Source: Brachionus koreanus (lineage: Eukaryota > Rotifera > Eurotatoria > Ploima > Brachionidae). From it: a stretch of 64,000 nucleotides of DNA. The notes beneath the pieces were generated by a model. The model was given only the letters and a program-made list of their open reading frames with translations, made no database searches and was not told where the DNA came from. Every line of letters starts with the position of its first letter. The stretch's first letter is position 1. Made by a program: the position numbers and the translations under genes. Location of the stretch: contig PJRA01000216.1 of the NCBI GenBank assembly GCA_016987375.1, positions 1,632,696 to 1,696,695 of the forward strand, written 5' to 3'. This document shows, one piece after another, positions 1 to 17,000 of the stretch.

Positions 1-109
1 ACTTAATCTATGGCGATATAAAAAGTTAAGCCACTGAAAACTTTTTTTGGCATTGAAGAAAAAAAAAGTCTCAAGTTTCAAAAAGACTTAAGAAATTATA
101 TTAACAAAA

Positions 110-760
110 TAACTTGAGGCGTTGCCGAGTTGTTCCCCATGAGCTTACTACTGAACTACGCATTAAAAATACTTAAAAATCATCTAGATGAACCTTATTT
201 CAAACTGATCATAACTTTTCATTAAAAGTTGATCTATTTTCAAAATTTTGATAGAAAAAACTAATGGTTGGATCCATCTTAACTAACTCAGCCAGTCGTG
301 AAAAGAGGATGCTTCGATAAAAAGTTGATATTGGGTGTTTAGTGCAATTTACAGTTCACTATGAGCAGGTTCCAAACGGTCTTATTATAAATGCAGAACT
401 TTATTCTTAACAATTAGAATTATGGTTCAAATAAAAAAAATCCTTCTTTAGTCAACCGAACACTAGGTTTGTTTCTTCAAGATAGCGCTAGACATAATAG
501 AACTAGAACAATGGCAAAAATAGAAAAGCTGTTAAGGGAACGAACTTTTCCTCATTCAATATATCCAGGTCTGATTATGATCTTTTTCAATCAATGGCTC
601 ATTTTCTTAGAGGACGGCATTTTACTAAGACAAATTTGAAGAAGTGTGTCGTGAATTTTTTGGGTCCAAAAGCCATGAATTGTAAAAGACTAGAATCGAA
701 CTACTGGCTGATAGATGGCTAAAAACTATAGAAAATAATGGCTTTTATTTTGAAGATTAG
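110..760 (+). pseudogene. Decayed mariner-family transposase
   Basis: Translating by hand with several frame changes recovers the mariner landmarks in order. VVPHELTTELR lies near 136-170. QDSARHNRTRT, with the second catalytic Asp at 481-483, follows. Then come SDYDLFQSMAHFLRGRHFTK, with the third Asp at 573-575, and the C-terminal DRWLKTIENNGFYFED ending at the stop at 758-760. The two Asp are about 31 residues apart instead of the usual 34 of DD34D elements, because a few residues of the YSPDLAPSD stretch are missing. Frameshifts and stops throughout mean it is dead. I did not find its terminal inverted repeats. The family is known for cut-and-paste transposition into TA sites. Confidence 0.85.
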
Positions 761-1127
761 CTTACTATTGCTTTTTTTATTGATAAATTTCAAAATTTCT
801 TGGCTAAAAAGTTAGAAATAGTTTTAAGTTTAATAAAAGCTTTGCAATTATAATCAAAAATACTTAATTTAATTTGTTTCATATTTATTAGTTTTTTGTT
901 GTTTATTTAAAAAAATATCATCATCTAAATTTTGAAAATTTTATCTCACAAAAAAAATTTAGAAAAATTAAAATAAATGTAGATTTAAATTTAGTTGTTA
1001 ATATTTTAATATTCTTTGGGCGCTATTATTTTTCTAGGTGTTGCTCAAATATTTTTGTCTATATTAGAAACGAAATAATTGTTTCTAATTTTGATTCTAT
1101 TTTTAAAATTCTAAATAGTTAACTAAA
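761..1127. other. Intergenic, AT-rich, upstream of PDE12 copy A
   Basis: There is no ORF, and the sequence is very T/A-rich. It presumably holds the promoter and 5' UTR of the downstream gene. I see no convincing TATA box or other element. Confidence 0.5.
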
Positions 1128-3155
1128 ATGTTGAGAGTAAAAGCAGACGAATCAAATCAGAAATTATCAATTTCGTTTAATTGTAACATTTACAACAATG
1201 CTGACCGTGAAATAAATCTTGTTCGTCCTTATGATGAAGCTATTGGCAAAACATTTAAGAAACTTTCTGATAGATATGCTAAGCACTTGGACGCGCTGAT
1301 CAGAGATCAACGAAGCTTATTAGAAAAACAAAAATTACAAGAAAAAAATAATTTATCTGAAATAAACAAAACCATATCAGCTTTGACAACAAAATTAAAT
1401 GAACTTGATGTTGAAAAAGATATTCAAAAAGAGATAAGCTTGGTTGATTACCATTCAAACATTATTCCATTGGAAACAAAAAATATCGATGCTTGGCAAG
1501 ATGGCTTTGTATTCAAAATCAAAGATCAAAATTTTAAAGTGTGTCTAGATCTTCCCAGTTTAAAAAAAATCGATTTGCCAAAGATATCAATTGCAGGATT
1601 TCCTAGTGTTGTTCGACTTGTATTTGAATCAAATGAAAGAAAATCTGATCTACTAATACAAAAATCATATTTTAAATGGTATTCAAGTGAATTATTAAGC
1701 CATTCTAAAGCCAATGAGCTAAAAAGAGCAAAAAATAAGCGAACTTATTCCGATCTAGTGTCTGATATCAAATGGAAGTTGATCGATGAAGGTGTTTCTA
1801 AAAGAGAATTAGTTTTGAATGATGATGCTGCAAATCGACTTATTAAAGTTGAATGCTTTCCAAGAGACTCTCAAAATGAAGGATTCCGTTTAGAAACCGT
1901 GTCAGACGATATTGTTATGGAAAAGATGGATTTAGATAAAATGCCTATGAAACATCGCCATAAATATACCCAATCTTATATTGACTCAAATTAGTAAAAG
2001 AAATTTTTTTTAAAATATGATGTTTTACTTTTAGTTGATTTTTAGTGTTAGAATAATGTCATACAACATTTTGGCTGCTTGTTATACTGATTCGATGCTC
2101 GAAAATGAGTATGAATACTGCAAATATGAATATCTCAATTTTGATTATAGAAGACCTTTATTGCTTCATGAAATTGCCAGTAAGTACAATCAATATTTTT
2201 CAGATTTGAATTTTGATTTTTTATTTTAAGATTATCACTGTGATATCATTTTTCTTCAAGAATGTGATAGCGATTTTGTTTTGAAAGATTTAAGTGCTTG
2301 TATGGCCGACTTCAAATGTTTGTTCCTGCAAAAATCAAGTTTAACAAATGAAGGTGAAGCTATTTTGATCAGAAACGATAAATTAAAATTTGTTAAATCA
2401 TTTGATATTTCTTTTGCCGAGAAATTTGCCACATTTGATGAATTGAATTTTTTAAAAAACTCATTAGATGAAAATCAATTGTTAATGATCCGTGATAAAG
2501 GCAATGTTCTTCAGGTAAATAGTGATGAATATATTTAAGTATGAGTAGTAGTTTTTATGTATAAGGTCGCTTTGGTTGAATTTTCTGACATGCCAGGCAA
2601 TTTTCTTCTACTCGCAAATACACACTTGTATTTTCATCAATCCGGGGACTTAATTCGGCTTATTCAAGCTATAGTATCAGTAAAATACTTGCAAGAACTT
2701 AAGCGAATATTGTTAGAGGATAAATTTACAAAAAAAGTCAACATAATATTTGCAGGTGATTTTAATTCTGGACCTGATTCAAATACAGTAAAATATATTT
2801 TGAATGGAAATATCGATATGAATTGTTTAAATAACGGTGCATTTTTTTCTAAAAATTAACTTTTCTTTATTTGTTTTTTTTTTTTGTAGAAGAGCGCAAA
2901 ATATTTGAAAATATCTCATCAGAAATTGATCATTCAACCAGATTTATTGCATACGATGACAAAAAATGTACCAACTATGGATCTGAATTTGAGGGAATTT
3001 TAGATTATGTATTTTATGAAGACGAAATTCTTGAGATGACAAGATCAATTCCGTTTCCTTCAATAGAAAAAATAAGAGAAAACATTGCTATACCAAATAA
3101 ATATGTACCTTCAGACCATTTGGCTTTAATATTTGAGTATTTTCTAAAAATTTAA
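1128..3155 (+). CDS. PDE12: 2',5'-phosphodiesterase 12-like (EEP family), copy A
   Basis: Five exons by my reading: 1128-1993, 2046-2179, 2231-2521, 2552-2836 and 2890-3155, giving about 613 residues (human PDE12 is about 609). Residues 1-288 are the PDE12-type N-terminal region. The exonuclease/endonuclease/phosphatase domain follows with its metal and phosphate motifs: YNIL (N296), LQEC (E344), NTHLY (H455), GDFNS (D500, N502) and SDH (D601, H602). PDE12 is known to degrade 2-5A and trim poly(A) in mitochondria; I see no obvious transit peptide. The start is the first ATG, just after an AT-rich leader. Intron 3 is ambiguous: the natural donor at 2515 breaks the frame, while a donor at 2522 gives a 30-base intron and keeps it. 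A close paralogue lies 0.7 kb downstream in the same orientation. Confidence 0.88.
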
Positions 3156-3866
3156 AATAGTTATCTTTTAGTGTGCCTTTTGTTTACTATTACAATGACA
3201 AGCAAATAAAATATAATTTATTAAATTCAATATTTCAATTATTTTTCATTTAGATTCATAGAAATTCATAGACCCTAAAAAGTTTAGATAATAAAATAGC
3301 AAATTGATTTGAAAATCAAAATGAATTATAATCTAAAATTTTTAGGATCAAGTTGAATTAAAATTACTAAGAAAATTTATAAATTTAAAATATAAATAAA
3401 AATAAAATTTTATTATAAATTACAAAAAAATAACTTATCATTTTCATATGAAAAATTTAATAATTTTTTTCACGAAAACACTTTCTTTGAAATCAAAAAC
3501 AGTTACTTAAGTTACTATTTAACAACTAATTTTATTAAATCATTTAGTTCTGTTAAAAATATCACAAAAGAATAGATTTGTAAAGAAAACTTTTAATAAA
3601 TTTGACAAATATTAGTCAGATCATTATTTTCCAATTAATAAATATTTAAGCTAAAATTTTTTACTAATAAATTTCATTAATTTTTTTATTTTAGTTTGAA
3701 ATGAATTTTGAAATTAAAATAAATAAGCTAATGCTATTGTGCAATAACTAGACATTGTTATTGCACAATTATTATTTTAAAATGAAACTAAATTTATAGG
3801 AAAAATTAATATATAAAATAAGTTCAATCTATTATAATTTCATCTTTTAGTTTAAAATAGAATAAA
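3156..3866. other. Spacer between the two PDE12-like genes
   Basis: AT-rich spacer with no ORF. Its one distinctive feature is a perfect hairpin at 3736-3769. It should contain the 3' end signals of copy A and the promoter of copy B. Confidence 0.5.
3736..3769. repeat. Perfect 13-bp hairpin (ATTGTGCAATAAC arms)
   Basis: ATTGTGCAATAAC (3736-3748) is followed by an 8-base loop and its exact reverse complement (3757-3769). It ends 97 bases before the start codon of the second PDE12-like gene. It could be a cruciform or an RNA hairpin in the 5' leader, or the footprint of a small transposon. Function unknown. Confidence 0.8.
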
Positions 3867-5799
3867 ATGTCTTTTTGTTTTATAAGGACATACGAAAATC
3901 ACAACTGTTTACAAATTGAATTCAAATATACAAATAATCACATAGAAATTGATTTTTTATCAATTCGAGAATTAAAAGAGAGTTTAGAAGCAACTTTTAA
4001 ACGAATTGCTTTAAATTTAGGAAAGAGATTTGAAAATTTATCAATTGATGAAACTGATATTAATTTGTTGGATAATGAAAATCAAATTGTATCACTTGAA
4101 ACCAAAAATATCGATGCCTGGAAAGAAAACTACACATTTCGAATCAAAGATCAAGAATTTAAAGTAGTTCTCAATTTGCCATCAGTCAAAAAGCTAAATT
4201 TAACAAAAGTTTTAATTGCTGGAATGCCTGCTTTTGTAAAATGCGAGTTTGAAGGCGATGAACTAACTCAAAAAATAATTGAACAGAAATCTATTTTCAA
4301 ATGGTATCTCAGTAATACTGTGTATGAACCTGTTGACTTGATTGAGCAAGAAAGCGATAAAAAAACAAAAAAACTATCCATAAACATGGAGACGATCACA
4401 TGGAGTTTGATTGATCAAGGTGTGTCAAAACAAATGATTTATTTGAATGAAAGCTGTGAAAATAGATTGATTAAAGTCGAGTGCTATCCCAAAGATGGAC
4501 AAAGAGAAGGAATTGCAGTTGAAACTGTTTCAGTAAGTCCTGTTTTAAAACAAATTGACAAAGACAAATTGCCTATGACTCAAAGACATATGCAAACCCA
4601 ATCTTTTTTAGATAATAAAAAGTAAAATTTAAAATTAGAGATTAATTTTTTAAAATTTTTTAAGAATTAGGGTATTAACATGGAATATTTTATCTAAATC
4701 TAATTGCGACAGAAATAAGGTTTATTCGTTTTGTTCAAAAAAATACCTTGATTTTAATTATCGCAAAATTTTTATAATTAAAGAAATTTTGGGTAAATTC
4801 TTTTTAACTTGAAAAACTCTAATTAATTTTCTTTTTAATTAGACTATAAGGCCGATCTAGTATTTTTGCAAGAGTGTGAAAAATTTTTTTTCAATGAGCT
4901 TAAGATTTGTTTTCCAAATTATTGTATATTTTTTAAACAAAAAATAAAAAATATTAACGATGGATTAATTGTTATGTTTCGCTCTGACAGATTCAAGTAA
5001 TTATTCAAGTAATTAGAAAAAAATTTGAAATTTTTTTTTTAAACAAGACTTTTAAATTCTTACGACTTTAACATTACTGATGAATATGAGAGAAATAGTC
5101 TGTTTAGATCGTTAAAAACAGATATGAAAAAACATCCTTTTTTACATGAAAAAATTTTAAAAAAAGGCTCAGTTGTCCAAGTAGACAATTTAAAAAACTA
5201 ACTTTTTTTTTAAATATTTTATGTTTATCTTTAGATTTTGAATATTCAATTAATATCAAATCCAAAAGTTCAATTTTTACTAGTAAATGCCCATTTAAGC
5301 TATGATCGAAACGCTTCAATAACCACTTTAATTCAATCAATTGTTTTGATGAAATATTTGGAAAATTTATTGAAAATTTTAGATGATTCTGAGCAAAATA
5401 TCCTATTTGCTGCTGACCTAAACGCATCACAATTTTCATTGCCTTTTGATTATATTACAAAAGGAATATTAAATGTTTCTTTTTTAAATAATAGTAAGCT
5501 TTAATAAATAAATAAGAGAACAGTTAATTTTTGTTTTTAAAGATCAACAAGATTGTCTGAAATTTTTCACGAGTCAAATTAAACATTCGATTGAACTTAA
5601 AGCATTTACTGGATATGAATATTCCTATATTAATGGTATTACAGATTATGTTTTCTTTGATTCAGCACACATTGATATGATCAAATTTATTCCATTACCA
5701 AAAAGAGAAAAATTGACAGAATCGATATCAATACCTAGTAAAAATTTTCCTTCAGATCACATACCACTCATTTTTGAATTCAAAATAAACTTTAAATAG
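3867..5799 (+). CDS. PDE12: 2',5'-phosphodiesterase 12-like (EEP family), copy B
   Basis: Six exons by my reading: 3867-4621, 4671-4792, 4843-4996, 5048-5180, 5235-5493 and 5543-5799, giving about 559 residues. All phases join and most introns share positions with copy A. The shared N-terminal segment includes ETKNIDAW and a KDQ.FKV.L.LPS.KK pattern. Catalytic motifs survive in changed form: TWNILS (N257), LQEC (E303), NAHLSY (H408), AADLNAS (D449, N451, with the usual Gly of GDFN replaced by Ala) and SDH (D546, H547). The key residues are all present, so activity is plausible. The loops that contact substrate differ from copy A and from human PDE12, so substrate preference may differ. It arose by tandem duplication and has diverged considerably. 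Confidence 0.85.
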
Positions 5800-5907
5800 A
5801 AAGATGATATAACTTTTAAAAATAAAAAATATTACTTGATTAAAATACTTTAGACAAAAATAGTTTATTTAAGATATTTTATAATATTTTTAGTTATTTT
5901 AATAATG

Positions 5908-6480
5908 CTAATAAGCTACAATAGGTTGACCAAGCTTATGCTTACTATGATACCCTTCCACATTGAGAACTTCTGGATCGTCAAATATTTTCTTGAAGAT
6001 ATTTTTGTTTCTGGATTTGATAGCCTCTTTTTTTAAAATTACCACAATTGTCAACACCAAATGTTCTCTGAATTCATTCTTGGTCAACTGTTTTGCTAGA
6101 CAAATCTTGTTTCCGAAAATGCTACGTGCTAACCCAGTGCTTATTTTTAAATACTCAATTAAGTTGCCTTTTTTTCCTTTTTTTAAACGGACTCCATGCT
6201 TCTATTGCGTGTTTCAAGTGTGGCCTTACAAATTCGATATAAAGTTTTTGAAATGTAGGAAGGGTCTAACATTTTAAGGCTTTTTTTAAACATGGCGAGA
6301 ACTTTATTCGCTTTGTTGGGAGCACGAAAAACTTTAGTGTTCCATTTGAGATATTTATAGATAAGTTAAGTACCTTGATAAGGACATCATCAAGATACCC
6401 ACTTTTAAAGCAAGGAAGCTTTCGATATGCTTAATATGTAAATTCCCCCAATAAACTTAAATAGGGTCCATAATTTTGCT
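5908..6480 (-). pseudogene. Decayed LINE reverse-transcriptase C-terminus
   Basis: On the minus strand, hand translation gives LKWNTKVFRAPNKANKVLAM, then a KKSLKMLDPSYISKTLY stretch. After a frameshift comes FVRPHLKHAIEAWSPF, the characteristic thumb/connection block after the RT domain of non-LTR retrotransposons (compare VKPHLEYAIPVW in the intact copy at 51.5 kb). The reading then breaks several times and ends at a stop at 5908-5910. The 5' part is absent. It is a dead fragment of an older copy. Confidence 0.75.
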
Positions 6481-7370
6481 ATTTGAAAAGTTGATCTTCG
6501 ATCTTTAAAAATTAAATTAAAACTTGAGAGCTAAAGAAGCTTTTTAGGTTCTTTTTTTTTTAAATTTAAACTTGACTTTTATCTCAAAGAAATAGAGTTT
6601 TAAACATTACTAATAAAAATAAAAAAACGTTTTTTTAAAAATTTTAAAGAGATTAATAAAATAATAATAAATAAGTTTTTTTAATTTTCTCGAATTTTTG
6701 ATTTGAAGTAATTAACCAGGGTTTATTGTGTTAAAAAAAATTGAAAGCGCAAGAACAAAATAAAAATTCTCTTTTTTCAAGAACTATTATTTAAATATTC
6801 TAATGTAAATACTTTGTTGCACCTTTTTTATCTAAAATAAAACTTTTACTTTCTTTTATTTTAAAAAATCAAACAAATAATCAATTTGAATCGCATTGAT
6901 GTTTCATTTTTTGTCTTTTTTTTAGGTAAGAAAAAATATTTTGAGTAAATAACGTGCAACAAAGTATGTTGCACTTTGTTGCAGTATTTTTTTATTTTAG
7001 TAAATTTAAATTTATCAATATAGGAAAAATTTTGGTTCGAATAAATATTTTGAAAATTAGAACGAGATTTAAATATTTCTTTTAAAAAATATATATAGAT
7101 ATTTTATTTTTCAGAGAATGTAGGTAAAATATAAATAAAATTAAATTTAATATTTTTTTTAAATTAAAATTTGAATTAGATTAAAATAAAATAAATTTCT
7201 CTTTTAATAATAATTTGCAGTTTTCATTAAAATTTGATTTAAAAAAAGCTTTTTAGAATAAAAAACTATTTGAGTGGGATTACTTATAATATATTTAGCT
7301 GGTCTGCGTAAACAAAACAAAATTTTATATTAAATTTTACACTTCATCATAAAATTTCTTATCTACAAAT
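6481..7370. other. Intergenic with small inverted-repeat element
   Basis: AT-rich, with no coding evidence apart from the MITE-like element at 6812-6964. The last 100 bases would be the 3' UTR of the minus-strand HECT ligase gene that ends at 7371. Confidence 0.5.
6812..6964. mobile_element. MITE-like element with TA target site
   Basis: CTTTGTTGCAC (6812-6822) and its exact reverse complement (6954-6964) bracket about 130 bases of AT-rich noncoding DNA, and each end is flanked by TA. A TA duplication with short perfect terminal repeats is what Tc1/mariner-type non-autonomous elements leave. Another partial copy of the terminal motif (TTGCACTTTGTTGC) follows directly at about 6969. Confidence 0.6.
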
Positions 7371-12503
<5,133 letters not shown>

Positions 12504-13105
12504 TTTTCCAACTTTTATAGCTATATATTAGGTTTAGAAATGAAAATATTTAGACATAGGTCTTTTAGTTAAAAACCATATTTTCCTTTCTTAAAAAAAA
12601 TTTAATTTTTATTTCATTTTTAAAAATATACTAAGGAAATGGAGATTTAAAAGATAAAAAAAAAACAAAAGAATAATTTCGTGACTAAAGCTTTTTTTAT
12701 TAAAATTTTACGAAAAAGATGATAAATTTTAGTCTTTTCCATATTTTTGCTCATTAAATTTCAAAAATTCTAAAATTTTTTGGAATATTATTATTTTTGT
12801 ATTTGAGAGTGTGTGTGTGTTATATTTATCAAAAAATTATTCTTGCTTTCAAATGCAAAATATATTTATATATATATATGTTTATAAATAAATATGGCTC
12901 GAAATTTGTCTTTTAAAATTTTTTTTGAAATTATAGGTTACCTTGTGATCAATTTGAATAAAATCTTAAATAAAAATAGTTCTTTCAAATGCTTTATTTT
13001 TATAAATAAACATATATTTTTTAAATCATAAATAAATAGTTAAACTAATACTAAATAAATCAAGAAAATAATTTAAAAAATAATAAAATAACTTTATTTA
13101 TTAAA
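12504..13105. other. Intergenic: 5' flank of HECT ligase gene
   Basis: AT-rich, with a short GT run at about 12808-12820 and an alternating TA run near 12861-12880. No coding potential seen. It should contain the HECT ligase promoter and the 3' UTR of the peptide-precursor gene. Confidence 0.45.
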
Positions 13106-13658
13106 CTAAGAATTTTTTTTAAAAGAAATATGGTGTACAACAACATCTTCAAGCTCTCCACTTGAGCCAACTGTCTTACTTTTAGATGATTTCAAGCTGA
13201 ATCTATGTTGTTTGTTTTTTGCTGATGAATGTCGGTGATTATTAAAATTTTTTCGTCCTAAAATTAAAAATTTAAATATTTTAGAAACAGTGTATATGAT
13301 AAAATAAGTAAAATATGTACTTTTTCCCATAATTTCTTCAAAGTTCATTTTTTTCATCGAATCGGGATCTATTGCGAGTACTAGAAATGGAATTTTAAAA
13401 TTATTCTATTTTTTTTCTTTAACAATTACTTATATTCGTCCCAAAAATATGAGTACCTCCAGCTAGATAGTTTTTAGTGCCACCATCTCCTCCAATTCCA
13501 CCCGAGCCTCCACCACCACCACCATTCCTATTTGAAATACATGCCGGACTTCGATTCCCCTTTTTTTTTGCTATACTATTTGATTTAAAATCAATAATCG
13601 GGTCGGAATACACTGGAAAAATAAGAAGCAAAGCCAAAAGATGAAGAATGTATATCAT
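13106..13658 (-). CDS. Candidate secreted peptide precursor (neuropeptide-like)
   Basis: Three exons, 13658-13430, 13380-13321 and 13257-13106, join in phase to give 146 residues. Residues 1-18 are a clean signal peptide (hydrophobic core LLALLLIF, small residue before Asp19). A Gly-rich stretch follows at 46-60. Residues 86-99 read KK-MNFEEIMG-KRRK: an eight-residue segment ending in Gly between dibasic sites, the layout that yields a C-terminally amidated peptide (MNFEEIM-amide). KKK at 31-33 is another possible cleavage site. There is one Cys (40) and no transmembrane segment after the signal. I cannot place it in a known peptide family. It could instead be a secreted structural protein. 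The signal peptide is clear; the hormone role is inference. Confidence 0.55.
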
Positions 13659-14067
13659 TTTTTACTAAATAACAAAAAATTGATTAATTAAATTAAATAA
13701 TTTTATTTATAAATAAAGTAATTGAGGTCAGTGTGTTAGTAAACGATAAAACAAGATTTTGCTCTCAAGCTATTTTCAATTTTTGGAATTCGAGTTCATT
13801 GAAATAGTTTCTCAAAGTCTTTGAACATTTTTGTAATGTAAAAATAAATATTTTCAAAAACTAGTAATATTGAATTAAAAAAATTTATATCTATTTATTT
13901 ATCTATTAAATTAAACAAAAATTCATTTCTTTTATAAAAATGATTATAAGCGAAAATTCAAGATTTTTGTTCATTTTACTTTTCGAAAATTTTTTAGTAA
14001 AAAGTGTCAAATATAAACAAATTATAATGGAAAAAAGATTATAAATAATTTTTTTAATTTAAACTAA
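13659..14067. other. Intergenic
   Basis: AT-rich spacer between two minus-strand genes, with no ORF or distinctive motif that I can see. It should include the promoter of the peptide precursor and the 3' UTR of SMARCAL1. Confidence 0.45.
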
Positions 14068-17000
14068 TTATTGCTTTGATTTTTTAATAGGTGGTTTTTC
14101 AAATTGAGCCAAATCGATTGAATTTAAATCATCGTCATCTTCTATAATTATCATGTTTTCTTTTTCACAAGTATTTTCGGGCTTTTCAGGTTTATCACTT
14201 TTTTTCGAATCTTCTTCAATTAAATCCTTAAACAAATTGGCTTTGTGTCCATTTACAGTACTAGATTCAGATAAATTTTCTCTTGTAAGGCCTGCTCTGC
14301 TTAATACGCTTAATTTTTCATTTACTAAAGGCCATATTTCATCATCGGCTGTTCCCTTTGCGCATAAATATTGAATAATTACAGAATTTTTTTGCCCAAT
14401 ACGATAAACACGATCCTCAGCTTGGACCAATATTCCAGGATTCCAAAATAACTCGGCAAAAACAACAAGATTTGCTTGGGTTAAGGTAATTCCGCTATTT
14501 GCCGCTGTTATACTCAAAAGAGCACATTGACATTTGTCGCTATTTTGAAAGCGCTGGACAAATACCTGTCTGTTCTCTGAACTTGTTGAACCGTCAATTC
14601 GAATATAATCATATTTGTTCTTTTGTAGTTCAGCTTCCAGTTCATCAAGCATATTTTGGTGATGAGCGAAAACCAGAAATTTTTTGTCAGACTCTAATAA
14701 GTCATTTACATATTCACAGACTGCTTTTGCTTTTACTTTACTTGTCTCTTGAAAATATTTCAATAAGGCTCCTCTTTTTTCCATTCCTTGAATAAAAATT
14801 CAATTTAAAAAATATCTTAGCCAATTTTATAAATTATCTTTATTTAAATATGGCAATTACGAGCATTTCTTTTAATATAAGTCATCTAACTGACATTCAT
14901 CAACGAAATTATTTTTTTGACCGAATTTCACAAACATTTTTTAAAAAATTTTTTTTTTGTGTTTCTTAAATATTATTCAAAATTTTAAATTTTTAATTAT
15001 AATAATTTTCTAAGTTTGGTGAATCTTTTTTCATTAAAAATAAAATTGATAAATTGATTGATACACTTAGTTCAGTTGTCAACTTTACAAAATTGAATGC
15101 AATATACATGTTCTTTATTTAATTTGAAAAATATCTCTTCAAATAGGAGATTTCTAAATTAACTTTTTTGTAATTTTGTGCGACATCAAAAATTAATCAT
15201 GTGGCTGAAAGGAAGGACTAGGTCTCCATTCCAACCGGCAAAGGCTTCGCCTAAATTATTTTTTAAATAAATAAAAAAATAGGAGATTTCTTATTTAAAT
15301 AATTGATGGAGAATTTATAACTATCACTGATTTGACTTTCAATGACTTCTTTTTAAAAAAATCGCTAAAATTAAAAAAAAATAAAGTGCATTTTCAGATA
15401 TAAAATTTTTATTTTACCAAAATATTCATAAATTAAATAAACTAAACACGGCCGGCCCTCTTAAATTATTTTTTTTCAAGAAATTGGGAAAAAAATTTTC
15501 ATTCAAAATTTTTTTCAATAACCAAAAAACAAGTGCCTAAAAAAATAGGGTATTTTTGATGTTATAGTTATGAATTATAGTGATTAACCTTTTATATAAG
15601 ATATAACTACAATTTAATTTTAACAAAATTTGCTCTTGGTTACAAATTCATTCAAAAGTCAAAATTAAGTTCATTTTTTAATATTGATGAATGAGAGCAA
15701 ATTTACAGTTATAGTTATAAATTAAATTTTATACTTTTTTCTTTATATGAATTTAGAACGCCCGAGGGGTTTTTTAGACCCCTTTTTGAAAAATTTAAAC
15801 TTTGATTTTATCACATATAAATAAAATTTTAAAAAATGATCTTTATAAGCTAAAAATCTTGATTGTAATTTTTTAGAAAATTAATAAAATTTCAAGGAAG
15901 ATGTTTAATTTATCTTTATAACTTTATTTGAAATTTTTATGAGAAATCTAGTGTTAATTTTCTTGACAAACTAGTATGAATGAATATGTTAGAAAATTTC
16001 TCCAATTTGGGCCAGATTCTATGATATCTCATAAATTTGTCAATTTTAAATTTTTTCTTTAAAAATCACAAAAGAACATTTAATTGTTACTATTTACAAG
16101 GAATGACCAACTCTTCTTATAATTCTCTCCTCAAATTGGAAAGTTAATTTTTTAAAGTAAAACATATTTTATTACATCGAATATTAAACGATTAATCATT
16201 GAAATTAAACTTGAGAAATTTTTAAGGATGCTTAATTTCAAAAACAAAATCTTAGTTAATATAAGTTTTCGACTTTAAATTAAAACTGACTTTTTTTAGA
16301 AACTCAGTTCTAATTTGAGTTAAAGATACGACCTATCTAATAACCGTAAATTTCAAAAGCTTTTTAATTATTAACTTTGCCTCATGCTATTTCAGCTATT
16401 TCAGGAAAATAGTTTAACAGTCTTATGTCATTTTATATGCCCTAATAATATCTCGAGATTTTTTAGAATTTTAGATTTGACTTTTTGTATATACTTATGT
16501 TGCCTTATCAAAATATCAGTTTTTTAGTTCAAAGAAATTTTTTTTACGGATCAATTTCCATTCAATCAATTTTTTTTATCATTTTTATACACATATTATC
16601 TTATCCATGCGAAGCATGTTTTAATTAAGATGTTTTATTAACTGTAAAGCGTGATTCTATTTGGCCCATCAGTATATTTTAAACGATTTTGACCTAAAGA
16701 ATTCACAGATTAATTGGTGATGCTATTAAATTTAACTGTCTATTAAATAAATTGTATTTTTAAATGATTAAAATTCAAAAATATCGGTTTTCTATCCGAA
16801 AAAACAATCAATCGCTTTAATAATAAAAATATCTACTATCAAAAAGAAGAAGCTGATCCTACTCTCATATACAAATCTTTTAATATGGCAAAGATTTTTT
16901 CTATCGTGCAACCGATGTAAAAAAAGTATTTTATAAATATATTAGTGAAATATAATAATATTTGATAAATTTTTAAAATTAAATATTTTCTAAATAGCTT

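Noticed and set aside
5104..5439. Minus-strand 111-codon ORF over PDE12 copy B
   Set aside because: Shadow of the real plus-strand exons 4 and 5.
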